Assembly (NCBI RefSeq): GCF_043195095.1
Contig: NZ_JBAFWN010000013.1
Length of the DNA: 64,000 nt
Strand: one strand, 5' to 3'
Origin: NCEH01 sp043195095
Lineage (GTDB): Bacteria > Pseudomonadota > Alphaproteobacteria > Rhizobiales > Xanthobacteraceae
The notes under the pieces: generated by a model
The model's database searches: none
What the model was told of the DNA's origin: nothing
What the model saw: only the letters and a program-made list of their open reading frames with translations
Translations under genes and position numbers: made by a program
Shown here: positions 9,067 through 16,740 of the stretch, piece by piece
Layout of the letters: each line of letters starts with the position of its first letter
How positions within the stretch are numbered: the stretch's first letter is position 1

Positions 9067-9813
9067 TCAGCCGGGCGCCTGATCGCGCCTCTCGGCGGCA
9101 CGAATGGCCGCGACCGCCGCGCGAAACTCGGCGGCGCCTTGTTCTTCCGACAGATCGCTGCAAGCGACGACATCGAGACAGGCGGAGCGAATGTCGCTCT
9201 CGGTCACCGCGTCCGGGTTGATCGAGGTGAGATCGGGGTCGGCCCCGATCGCCTCGGCAATCTGCTCCTTGACCGCGTGCTCGCGGACACGAAGAAGAAC
9301 ATGCGTGCCGGCATAGAGGGCATCATGCGCATCGTCTCCAAGGAAGTCCTCGACGATGTCGTTGGTGGATTTGCCACGGATGGCGTCAGCCGTGATGACG
9401 ACGGCCATGCCATCGAAACCGTCCGGACGCATCCGGGTGCAGGTGAAGGCGGAGATGGCGGTGACATGGTCGAGCGTCGGCGAGCGCCGGACGATGTCCT
9501 GCAGGATGAATTCCCACGACATCCCGCTGAGGTCGATCTCGACATGGGTGTCGTCATCGGTGAGCGCCGCGATCCTTTCAGAGATATAGGCGTTCACGGT
9601 ACTCTCGGTGTCGGCCGAGGCGGCGATCGCACGCCGAAGGTCTCGAACCGGGAGCTCGAAGCTGTCGCTCGGACCGATCTCGGCGAAGAGGTACAGACCG
9701 TCTCCGTCCGCCTCGGTGTCGAAGATGTGGCCGAGGATCAAGCGCTCGAGCGCCGTCATGTCGGCACTGGGGATGGTCGGTTGGATCACCGTGGGAGAGT
9801 GATAGTCAGCCAT
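9067..9813 (-). CDS. Hypothetical ICE protein, 248 aa
   Basis: The protein is acidic, with no membrane segment or signal peptide. Visible blocks are MTALERLILGHIFDTEADGDGLYLFAE near residues 19-45 and SWEFILQDIVRRSPTLDHVTAISAFTCTRMRPDGFGG-like text in the middle. I do not recognise a domain. The start at 9813 is preceded by an AGGAG ribosome site and hairpin element 2. It belongs to a block of co-directional small ICE genes between the helicase and ParB-like genes. Confidence 0.75.
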   Translation of the reverse strand: MADYHSPTVIQPTIPSADMTALERLILGHIFDTEADGDGLYLFAEIGPSDSFELPVRDLRRAIAASADTESTVNAYISERIAALTDDDTHVEIDLSGMSWEFILQDIVRRSPTLDHVTAISAFTCTRMRPDGFDGMAVVITADAIRGKSTNDIVEDFLGDDAHDALYAGTHVLLRVREHAVKEQIAEAIGADPDLTSINPDAVTESDIRSACLDVVACSDLSEEQGAAEFRAAVAAIRAAERRDQAPG

Positions 9814-9827
9814 TAGGTCTGCTCCTG

Positions 9828-9855
9828 AAATGAAAAGCCCGGCGCGAGGGCCGGG
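9828..9855 (-). terminator. Hairpin-T-run-ribosome site element 2
   Basis: On the minus strand CCCGGC (9850-9855) and GCCGGG (9838-9843) form a stem, followed by CTTTTCATTT and CAGGAG. The layout is the same as element 1. Confidence 0.6.
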
Positions 9856-9925
9856 AAGCGGCAAGGACGGACGACGTGTTCGCATCGGCGGATGCGACGG
9901 ATCGCGATGGTGGACGACGAGCGCG

Positions 9926-10120
9926 TCACAGGCGGAATGTGCGGACGAGCTCCTGAGCGTTGCGGTGATGTTCGAGCATCACGCGATAGAACTGCTTGCG
10001 CTGGGCACGCTTGGCGGGATCGTGCCGGGCTTGTCGCGCGAGCTTGCGAGACGCGGCGCGGACGACGGCTTGCCAGCTCGCATGAACGGTGATGTCGAGC
10101 CGAAGATAAGTGCCGTACAT
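9926..10120 (-). CDS. Small basic hypothetical protein
   Basis: A 64-aa basic protein (YLRLDITVHASWQAVVRAASRKLARQARHDPAKRAQRKQF...). The first strand and the following helix suggest a small alpha/beta domain. It ends 2 bases after the neighbouring 125-aa gene, so the two are likely co-transcribed. No family recognised. Confidence 0.65.
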   Translation of the reverse strand: MYGTYLRLDITVHASWQAVVRAASRKLARQARHDPAKRAQRKQFYRVMLEHHRNAQELVRTFRL

Positions 10121-10122
10121 GA

Positions 10123-10500
10123 TCAGGCCGCCTCCGTGCTCGCTGCCGCCAGGGCGGGATCGACCTGGAGTTCAAGGCGCTGCGCGCGCCCCATCCAGGG
10201 CTCCGGGCGGATGGTCCGAACCCAATCGGCGAAGGACGGGATGAAGCCGAGATCCTCCTGAACGTGCTGTTCGCCGACCCAGCGGGTCGGGATCACACGG
10301 CCGGTCGAGAGCGTGATCGTGGTGCCGAAAATGGTCTCCGCCATGAAGATGCCCTCGGCGTGGTGCCGCAAGGCGCGGTGGCGAAAGTCCGCGGTGATCT
10401 GCTTCGATGCATCGAACCAGCTATGAATTGCGAGATAGTCCTCGACCGTTCCGCCCCATTTCTTCACCGAGGACAGGGCGTGGTGATAGGGATGTGCCAT
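10123..10500 (-). CDS. DUF6915-type protein
   Basis: A 125-aa protein. The run HHALSSVKKWGG, DYLAIHSWFDASK, HRALRHHAEGIFMAE and IPTRWVGEQHVQEDLG is what I remember of the DUF6915 family. It is His-rich in the first 65 residues, which could bind metal, but this is inference. The start at 10500 (MAHPYHH) has a GAGGCG ribosome site. The next upstream gene ends 10 bases before it, which points to an operon. Confidence 0.75.
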   Translation of the reverse strand: MAHPYHHALSSVKKWGGTVEDYLAIHSWFDASKQITADFRHRALRHHAEGIFMAETIFGTTITLSTGRVIPTRWVGEQHVQEDLGFIPSFADWVRTIRPEPWMGRAQRLELQVDPALAAASTEAA

Positions 10501-10510
10501 CGTCGCCTCC

Positions 10511-11086
10511 TCAGAACTCGTGGACGTAGTTTTCGGTGGCGCTGTAGCGCTCGTTGTAGTCGAGGCTGATCGACCGCTGTTCGACGTCGAATGTGAAATC
10601 GCCATAGGCGCCGTCGCCGTCCGGCCATCCGCCATGGGTCTGGCCGAGGAAGTCGTAGGCGAGTTCCTCGATGGCGGCCCGCAGCGACAGCAACTGCGTC
10701 CTGGCTTCCGGCTCACCCCACGCAAGCCCGGCTATTTCGACCAGGGTGTCCGGAAGCGAGACGGCCTCGGCTCCCGCGAGGGCGTCGATGCTCTCGATCT
10801 GCCCACTATCGCCATAGCCGTCGAAATTGACGGCGACACTGGTGATGCCGGCGGCCGCGAGCGCGTCGAACAGCGTCGCCGGCTGGCAGACCTGCACATA
10901 GATCTGCTCGCCATGGAGAGTGATTTCGCCCGAGACGGCGATGCCGCCCTGGTTCGAGCGGAGATCGAAGCGGCCGGCAGGAAGCCGCAATTCAGCGACG
11001 AGCTGGCGCAGGCGCGCTCGGGCCGTCGCGTGGAACCGGCGCTTACGTTCAGCGTGATAGGAGCAGTCGGCGTACCAGTCCATCAC
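10511..11086 (-). CDS. DUF6878-type protein
   Basis: A 191-aa protein. The segment ATLFDALAAAGITSVAVNFDGYGDSGQIE (residues ~70-98, quoted in two parts: ATLFDALAAAG and VNFDGYGDSGQIE) is characteristic of this family. The C-terminus repeats the acidic pattern WPDGDGAYGDFTFDVE. It overlaps the upstream 163-aa gene by 4 bases (ATGA), which implies translational coupling. Function unknown. Confidence 0.72.
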   Translation of the reverse strand: MMDWYADCSYHAERKRRFHATARARLRQLVAELRLPAGRFDLRSNQGGIAVSGEITLHGEQIYVQVCQPATLFDALAAAGITSVAVNFDGYGDSGQIESIDALAGAEAVSLPDTLVEIAGLAWGEPEARTQLLSLRAAIEELAYDFLGQTHGGWPDGDGAYGDFTFDVEQRSISLDYNERYSATENYVHEF

Positions 11087-11574
11087 ACGGCCTCCCGCGC
11101 CGGAGACCCCGATGCGTCGGCGTCGGCGGATGCATCGCCGAGGTCGTCGACCCGCTCGATGCGGGCCTGGGGGTGGCGGTTCTGCCTGAGCCAGGCGTCG
11201 GCCGCGGCGCGGTCATTGGCGAGATGGAGAAGCTCGACGGCTTCGCCATAGGGCCGCACGATGCGCCAGCTATCGGGCTTGGGAACGTCGATCACCTCGA
11301 ACTGCAAGGCGCTGTCGACACCATAGGTACGGTGGACGATGACGAGCACGACATTGGCGCTGCTGATGTCGCCCTCATGCAAGGTAATGGTGGCGGGACT
11401 GGCAAGCCGGCCGGTGACGAAGGGCGGCGATTTGCGGATGAGCCGGCCGATGCCGTTTGACCGCTCCCACGCTGTGAGCTTCCTGGTGAAACGCGCGGGT
11501 GGCCGCGGGCGGCCGTCGGAGAACCGGATGATGGCGCCAAGCGGGGCGGTGTCGTAGATCGCTTTCGCGGACAT
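11083..11574 (-). CDS. Hypothetical ICE protein, 163 aa
   Basis: A soluble basic protein with a disordered acidic Ala/Asp tail. No domain recognised. Its stop overlaps the next gene's start (ATGA). A CTGGAG ribosome site and hairpin element 3 lie upstream. It is the first gene after parB in this transcript. Confidence 0.7.
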   Translation of the reverse strand: MSAKAIYDTAPLGAIIRFSDGRPRPPARFTRKLTAWERSNGIGRLIRKSPPFVTGRLASPATITLHEGDISSANVVLVIVHRTYGVDSALQFEVIDVPKPDSWRIVRPYGEAVELLHLANDRAAADAWLRQNRHPQARIERVDDLGDASADADASGSPAREAV

Positions 11575-11589
11575 GCTGAGGCTCCAGAA

Positions 11590-11617
11590 ACGACGAAGCC
11601 CGGCGCGGGGCCGGGCT
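11590..11617 (-). terminator. Hairpin-T-run-ribosome site element 3
   Basis: On the minus strand AGCCCGGC (11610-11617) pairs with GCCGGGCT (11597-11604), followed by TCGTCGTTTCTGGAG. It is the same design as elements 1 and 2 but with a weaker T-run. Confidence 0.55.
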
Positions 11618-11681
11618 CGTCTGCGGGATGATGGGTGAGAAAGTGCCGGGGCGACCGATGCCGCCCCGGCGTGTCAGCGGA

Positions 11682-13805
11682 TCACTCGGCCGCGTCGAGG
11701 TGTTCGAGCTCGCCGTCGGGATCGCCATCCGCGCCTTCGTCGGCATCGATGTCACCGGCGAGGAATTCAGGCAGGTCCTCGTCGCCCGCGTCGCCGGCCG
11801 ATGCGTCGAGTTCCTCGTCGGACATCTCGCGCGTGCGCAGCGGCTCGGGAAGCCAGCTGGAATCGGCGAGCAGGCGCTGGGCTTCCGCCGCCATGTCGGC
11901 CTTCTTCAGGTGGTCGATGAGCTGGGCGGACTGCTCGCCCTTCGCCTCGCGAACCGCCTCGAGGATCCGGACCTTGGGCACGCGGCCGAGATAGTTCTCG
12001 ACGGTGGGAACCCAGCCGACTGCCGCCATGTCCAGCGTCACGGCGCGCGCCAGATGATCGGCGTGAGCCTGCCGGTCCTTGTTGCGGTTCCAGGGCTCAT
12101 GCACGGCGTTCACCGAGAGCGACGCGCAGTACGCGAAGAGCGCCTGGCGGCTGTCGCCGTCGAAAGCGACCAGGGCATTCCACAGGTCTGCCGACTTCTC
12201 CGGCAGGTGCTTCTGCCATTCTTCGTGCCGCTCGCCGATCGCCTTGGCGGACGGCGTGTCCTTCAGGCCCGGTGCCTGAGCCGTGAAGCCGGTGCTCTTG
12301 GCGGTGATCTCGACGCAGGTGTCCGACGCATAGCGGTAGAAGGCGTTCAGCACGAGCACGTGCAGCACCGCGAGGAAGGCCGTGTCGAAGTTCGCCCCGA
12401 CCGCCTCGCGCAGGGCCAGCGTGCGATGCGCCGTCAGCTCGATGATCAGACGCTCGGAAAGCGGACGGAGGGCGTCCTCCTCCGGTTCCGACTCCGCGCC
12501 ACCGCTCTCGCCTGCGGGCTCGCCGCCGACGGTGATCGCCGCCTGCGAGGTAGATGCACGAACGCCCGCACCGGGGTTGTCGCCCCCGATCTCCGAGCCG
12601 GCATCGGCGTCAGGGGCTACCTCGTCGTCCGGCCTGACGAAGCCACGCTCGATCTCGAGCGCACCATCCTCATCGATGCTGACGAACACGCCGGCGCGCG
12701 CGATCTCGGCCGTATCGTAGCGAAGCGGGCGAAGCTCAAAGGCGGCGATCGCCGTCTCCAACTCGCCGAAGCGCTCGTCGACCTCGTCGGGAAGCTCGTC
12801 GGCGCTGTCATACTGCTCGTTCAGCGCATCGAACTCGGCCTTGAGCGCCTCGTAGCCCGCAAGCTCCTCCGTCGACATGTCGATCGGTTCGCCAACCAGA
12901 CGGCGCAGGCCGTTCGCGTAGCCGTACTTGAAGTCGAGTGCCGCCGAGACCCATTTCCAACCCTCGCTCGCGATGGCCTGCGCCTCCACCTTGAGCTTGT
13001 CGTCGACCAGCCGGTCGAGAAGCGCCGGATCCTGCAGCCAGCCGCCATGATCGTCGGTGAAGAGATCACGCATCACCACGCCGCCGGCGGCTTCATAGGC
13101 GTCGAGGCCGACGAACTGAGCGCGACGGTCGCTGACGCGCACCGCGCTCTCGGTGAGAAGCCTGCGGATGTAATAGGCCTCCTTGTTGTAGGAACGGGAC
13201 AGGCTGTCCCAGACCTGCTCCTGGCGGGCATGGTCCGAGGAGACGCTGAACGCGGTGAGCTGCTCCAGCGTCATATCCTCGGCCGCATAGACCTCGAGCA
13301 GCTTTTCCGAGACGGTCGTGAGCCGCAGCCGCTGCTTGACGACATTGACCGGCACGAAGAAGCGTGCGGCGATCTCCTCCTCGCTAAGGCCCTTGTCGAT
13401 CAGGGCCTTGAAGCTGCGGAACTGGTCGAGCGGGTGGAGCGCCTGGCGCTGGACGTTCTCGGCAAGCGAATCCTCCTCCGCCGAGGTGCCGGACGAGGCG
13501 TCCCCGACGACGCAGGGCACCAACGCAGTCTTGGCGAGGCGCTTCTGCTTCACGAGGAGTTCGAGGGCACGATAGCGGCGGCCGCCGGCGGGAACCTCGT
13601 ACATGCCGGTCTCGGTTCCCTCCTCGTCGAGCACGGGGCGGACATTCAGGCTCTGCAACAGCTTGCGGCGGGCGATATCCTCCGCCAGTTCCTCGACGCT
13701 CACGCCGGCCTTGATCCGGCGAACATTCGCCTGGGACAGGATCAGCTTGTTGAAGGCGATGTCCCGGGCGCCGTTCAGGACGATCTTCTGGATGGCAGGT
13801 GCCAT
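11682..13805 (-). CDS. ParB/Spo0J-like nuclease-fold protein (large ICE type)
   Basis: A 707-aa protein. The N-terminal ParB/Srx domain shows LSQANVRR (~23-30), PAGGRRYRALE (~71-81) and AENVQRQALHPLDQF (~114-128), followed by the HTH LSEEEIAARFFVPVNVVKQRL (~140-160, quoted as two pieces LSEEEIAARF and VPVNVVKQRL). The remaining ~500 residues are acidic and unlike the 300-aa chromosomal ParB. No ParA is encoded next to it. Large lone ParB-like proteins of this kind are typical of ICEs and plasmids and may act on DNA after transfer rather than in partition. The repeated leader lies directly upstream. Confidence 0.88.
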   Translation of the reverse strand: MAPAIQKIVLNGARDIAFNKLILSQANVRRIKAGVSVEELAEDIARRKLLQSLNVRPVLDEEGTETGMYEVPAGGRRYRALELLVKQKRLAKTALVPCVVGDASSGTSAEEDSLAENVQRQALHPLDQFRSFKALIDKGLSEEEIAARFFVPVNVVKQRLRLTTVSEKLLEVYAAEDMTLEQLTAFSVSSDHARQEQVWDSLSRSYNKEAYYIRRLLTESAVRVSDRRAQFVGLDAYEAAGGVVMRDLFTDDHGGWLQDPALLDRLVDDKLKVEAQAIASEGWKWVSAALDFKYGYANGLRRLVGEPIDMSTEELAGYEALKAEFDALNEQYDSADELPDEVDERFGELETAIAAFELRPLRYDTAEIARAGVFVSIDEDGALEIERGFVRPDDEVAPDADAGSEIGGDNPGAGVRASTSQAAITVGGEPAGESGGAESEPEEDALRPLSERLIIELTAHRTLALREAVGANFDTAFLAVLHVLVLNAFYRYASDTCVEITAKSTGFTAQAPGLKDTPSAKAIGERHEEWQKHLPEKSADLWNALVAFDGDSRQALFAYCASLSVNAVHEPWNRNKDRQAHADHLARAVTLDMAAVGWVPTVENYLGRVPKVRILEAVREAKGEQSAQLIDHLKKADMAAEAQRLLADSSWLPEPLRTREMSDEELDASAGDAGDEDLPEFLAGDIDADEGADGDPDGELEHLDAAE

Positions 13806-13900
13806 GTTCGTTCTCCGTGGCGGACCGGCCGGGAGCCTCTCTCCCCGCCTCCTGATCCGTCACGAAGTGACCCGGCCCCTCTCTCGCTCTCGGCTCGGGC
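13806..13900 (-). repeat. Repeated leader, copy B
   Basis: About 85 bp before the ParB-like gene match the leader of ardC (copy A) closely. Shared are TCTCCG.G.CGG.CCGGCCG, GAGCC.CTCTC, a CCGTCACG core and CTCTCGCTCTC. It lies at the same distance from the start codon in both genes, so it probably carries a shared promoter or operator. Confidence 0.55.
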
Positions 13901-14184
13901 ACGAACGGCCGCAGCCCGGCCGGCGCCCGCGACGGAAATGTTGACGGCCGAACAACGATCTGGAACCGAGCGCCCCGACTCGGTATGAAGACTGCGGGGC
14001 GGTACGCGCCGCCCTGGGGCGTGGAAACCCCAAGAGTACCGGTTTGGCGCCGGCCGTTACGGCGCCGGATTCCTTGACCATGCGGTCGGGGAGCCTGCGA
14101 CGTATGTCCAGGCGCCCCCGGGTGCTAAAGGTCGTAGGGACCGGGTACTCTCGGTTTTCCAACTCCCCGATCATGGGTGGTCGA
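13901..14184. other. Gap between divergent genes, no gene seen
   Basis: This is the rest of the 437-bp gap between the ParB-like gene and the 103-aa gene. It holds a hairpin-forming GGCGCCG..CGGCGCC repeat near 14047-14068 and a CCTTGACC hexamer region (14072-14079) that could be a -35 box. I could not pair that with a convincing -10 box. No protein is recognised. Confidence 0.4.
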
Positions 14185-14221
14185 GGGCATGTTTGCGGGG
14201 GCGGACCGCAGACACATGCCC
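14185..14221 (+). promoter_or_regulatory. Long hairpin in the leader of the 103-aa gene
   Basis: GGGCATGT (14185-14192) and ACATGCCC (14214-14221) are a perfect 8-bp inverted repeat. Inside it TGCGG (14194-14198) pairs with CCGCA (14206-14210). The two stacked stems end 22 bases before the start codon. No T-run follows, so it is more like a leader structure or protein-binding palindrome than a terminator. Confidence 0.5.
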
Positions 14222-14242
14222 TGGGAGTGGGAGACCTGAAAT

Positions 14243-14554
14243 ATGGCGAAGGTTGCCGCACCCGAGCCAGGTTCCCTGGAGGAGCGCGCCGTCGCCGCGC
14301 ACCGCGCCTATCTGATGGCGCTGGTCGCGTGGGAGCGCACGCTGCACCGGATGAACTGCGCAATCTGCAGCCCTTCAGATCTGTGCGAGAACGAGCGTGT
14401 GCAAGTCTGTGTCGCTGCCGAAGCCGAGAAAGAATCACGTCGGATCGCGTTCCGTGATCTCTGTGACGAACTTGGATTTGTTCCCGCCGGCCATGTTATT
14501 GCGTTGCCGGCGGAAGAATTATCGGCCTGCTGTGATTTAGCTTCGTCGCATTGA
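14243..14554 (+). CDS. Hypothetical protein with Cys pairs, 103 aa
   Basis: A helical protein with five internal cysteines, including CAIC near residue 40 and a CC pair near the C-terminus. It is the only plus-strand gene in a minus-strand neighbourhood, and a GGGAG sits 10-15 bases before the ATG. Composition and length look real, but I recognise no family. Confidence 0.55.
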   Translation: MAKVAAPEPGSLEERAVAAHRAYLMALVAWERTLHRMNCAICSPSDLCENERVQVCVAAEAEKESRRIAFRDLCDELGFVPAGHVIALPAEELSACCDLASSH

Positions 14555-14575
14555 AGCGGAGTTGAGATCATCGGC

Positions 14576-15505
14576 TCAGACGCCGCACAGGCCTTCGCAT
14601 TCGTTCGCGAAGAGATCCTGCTGACCGCGGTCGGCGGCGGTCGACAGATCCGCCTGCTCCAGCGGAACGGCCGAACGATGGAGGTAGAGCTCGGCGCGCA
14701 TGCCCCGCATGCCTGTTCGAATCGCGCGGTCGACGGTGACCGCGTCACGCCACCCTTCCGCGTCGTGGTCGCGAAGAGCGCGCCACATGGCGTCGCTGTG
14801 GAACGGACACCCGATGCAGCTGCTCTTCGGCGGTCGAGGATATCCGTGCCGATCGAGCCAGCGCAGGCAATCCCAACGGCCCATCCGTTGTTCGATCAGG
14901 GGCCAGCGATTGACCTGCCAGGCTTCCCGGCTCGGCTTCATCCGGACCACTTCGTCTAGCGAGATGCCGATCCACTGTTCGACGACAGCGTGGTTCGGCG
15001 AGTGTCGGCCGGTGAGACCTGCGAGCTCCCGGACCTTCCTGCGGATGGGCACGATCTTGTACTCTGACGTGCATTGGCGGCGGATCATGCCGACGTCGAC
15101 GAGATCGGTCGCGAGGACCCGCTCGCCGATCTGGACGTCTTCGCCATCCTCATCTTCGCCATAGACGGCGATCGGGGAGCCCGCGGGCGTCACGGTGCGG
15201 GTGAAAGCGGGGATCGAAGCCCACCGCAGGCCGCAGGCGCCGTCCAGGAGATCGTCGCGGAGATTGCCAGCCGCCACCACATGCACCGGAAATGGCAGGA
15301 CCGCCTCCGAACGGAGCCAGGCGAGATGATCGTAGACCGCGCGTGGCTCCCAGCCGGTGTCCGCGAAGATGGCGCAGTGGGGACGGGGCCCCAGCTCACC
15401 ATGCGCGGCCATCAGGGCGAGGGTGGTCGACTGTACGCCGGCGCCGAGGCTGAGGACACGGAACGGCTCAGTCGGTTTGGGTCCGGGCAGGGGGCCGCGC
15501 ATCAC
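14576..15505 (-). CDS. PP-loop ATPase, PAPS-reductase/adenine nucleotide alpha-hydrolase type
   Basis: A 309-aa protein. The PP-loop motif LSLGAGVQSTTLALMAAHG (residues ~18-36) matches the SGG.S.. ATP-pyrophosphatase pattern. A Cys pair CIGCPFHSD follows (~226), as in phage and plasmid 'PAPS reductase' proteins related to DndC. It lacks the usual assimilatory C-terminal ECG.H motif, so sulphate assimilation is unlikely. The gene overlaps ardC by 4 bases, which suggests a joint role in DNA modification or restriction avoidance. That role is inference. Confidence 0.8.
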   Translation of the reverse strand: MMRGPLPGPKPTEPFRVLSLGAGVQSTTLALMAAHGELGPRPHCAIFADTGWEPRAVYDHLAWLRSEAVLPFPVHVVAAGNLRDDLLDGACGLRWASIPAFTRTVTPAGSPIAVYGEDEDGEDVQIGERVLATDLVDVGMIRRQCTSEYKIVPIRRKVRELAGLTGRHSPNHAVVEQWIGISLDEVVRMKPSREAWQVNRWPLIEQRMGRWDCLRWLDRHGYPRPPKSSCIGCPFHSDAMWRALRDHDAEGWRDAVTVDRAIRTGMRGMRAELYLHRSAVPLEQADLSTAADRGQQDLFANECEGLCGV

Positions 15506-16458
15506 GCCGCCTCCTGCTTGTCGCCGTCCGCGTCCTCGTCTGCCAATCCATCAGCGTCCGGAAGCAGGGTCAGTAGATAGTCGGCTGCCTTGGAGGCGGC
15601 GCTGGCAGCGCGGACGATGGCACGATTGTCCTCGCGAACGACGTCCAACCAGGCGCCGAGATAGTCGGCATGGCGCACGGTCGGGACGATGCCGATCGAC
15701 GCGCAGACGAAGGCGGCCGAGAGCTCGGCCACGCATTCCTCGACGAAGTAGGGCTTAGAGCCGAATTGCCCGCTCTGGTCGCGTCCGAGACGCGTCCGTG
15801 CCCCCGTCCAATGCGACAGCTCATGGGCGGCGGTGCGGGCGAAATTGATCGGGATGTGGAAGGCGCCGGGACGTGGCACTTGGATGTAGTCGTGCCGGGT
15901 GTCGTAAAAGGCCTGGTCGCCGCCGAGACGAAAATCGGCGCCGCTGGCCTTGATGAGGGCGTCGATCGCCGGCGGCACGACGGCGTCGGGAACAGCGGGC
16001 ACCGGCGCCGTCAGCGTGTCGGGGAGACCGTCGCACTGGTCGGCGTTGAAGACGGTGAAGCGCTTCAGGAAGGGGATGCCGCCGCGCCCGTCACGGTCCC
16101 GGCTGTCGCGCGCATTGTCCTCGCCCGGCGTGAAGCGGCTGGCATAGACGACGGTGGTGCCATGCTCGCCCTTGCGCACGCTGCCGCCGAGCCCGAGCGC
16201 CTGGCGGAAGGTGAGCCAGTGCTGGGTGCTGAAGCCGTGCTCGATGACGGTGTGCCAGAGAATGAGGATGTTGATACCGGAGTATTTTCGCCCCGTCGTG
16301 GCGTTTCGCGGCATGGCCAGCGGGGCGGCGGCGGCGGACCAGGGCTGGACCCAGGGGACGCGGCCGGCCTCCAATTCGGCGATGATGCGGTCGGTGATGT
16401 CCTGGTAGAGTGACGCCCGGTTCGGGGCAGGGCGCCGGCGGGTGGCTGCATGGTCCAT
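15502..16458 (-). CDS. ardC: ArdC-family antirestriction protein
   Basis: A 318-aa protein. The N-terminal ssDNA-binding domain (SLYQDITDRIIAELEAGRVPW, quoted as SLYQDITDRII and ELEAGRVPWVQPW; then YSGINILIL and WLTFRQALGLGG) is followed by a zincin metallopeptidase domain. That domain has HELSHW at ~213 (HExxH), a downstream glutamate in VEECVAELSAAFV and the family's YLGAWLDVV. ArdC binds incoming single-stranded DNA and protects it from restriction during conjugation. It is co-transcribed with the PP-loop gene and carries leader copy A. Confidence 0.92.
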   Translation of the reverse strand: MDHAATRRRPAPNRASLYQDITDRIIAELEAGRVPWVQPWSAAAAPLAMPRNATTGRKYSGINILILWHTVIEHGFSTQHWLTFRQALGLGGSVRKGEHGTTVVYASRFTPGEDNARDSRDRDGRGGIPFLKRFTVFNADQCDGLPDTLTAPVPAVPDAVVPPAIDALIKASGADFRLGGDQAFYDTRHDYIQVPRPGAFHIPINFARTAAHELSHWTGARTRLGRDQSGQFGSKPYFVEECVAELSAAFVCASIGIVPTVRHADYLGAWLDVVREDNRAIVRAASAASKAADYLLTLLPDADGLADEDADGDKQEAA

Positions 16459-16555
16459 GGCGGGTCTCCGCGACGGGCCGGCCGCGAGCCACTCTCGCTG
16501 GTCCCTCGACCCGTCACGGCCGGACCGGCCACCCTCTCGCTCTCCTGGAGGGCCT
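16459..16555 (-). repeat. Repeated leader, copy A
   Basis: This is the ardC counterpart of leader copy B, with the same blocks in the same order starting about 7 bases from the start codon. The remaining DNA to 16705 has no recognised gene. Confidence 0.55.
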
Positions 16556-16705
16556 GCCTCCCGCGCCCATCCTTTCCCGGCGATCCGCGGCTTGGCCTCT
16601 GCCGCGCGACCGATCGTTACCGCAGGCGCAGACCCGGGACGGGGCTGCGTGGAGACGGTGCAGCCGGCGGCATAGAGCGGGGTCCGACCCCCATCGGACG
16701 CGCCC

Positions 16706-16734
16706 TTGAACTGCCACCTTTATGGTGGCATATT
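16706..16734 (+). promoter_or_regulatory. mqsRA promoter with embedded operator palindrome
   Basis: TTGAAC (16706-16711) and CATATT (16729-16734) are separated by exactly 17 bp. The spacer is almost entirely a palindrome, TGCCACC-TTTAT-GGTGGCA (16712-16730), so a bound repressor would block polymerase. E. coli MqsA binds a palindrome of similar design. The predicted transcription start falls at about 16741, the A of the toxin ATG, and no ribosome site precedes that ATG. Confidence 0.65.
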
Positions 16735-16740
16735 TCGACC

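Noticed and set aside
11628..13988. A 786-codon plus-strand frame over the ParB-like gene
   Set aside because: Shadow of the minus-strand ParB-like gene. High-GC DNA often leaves the opposite strand open.
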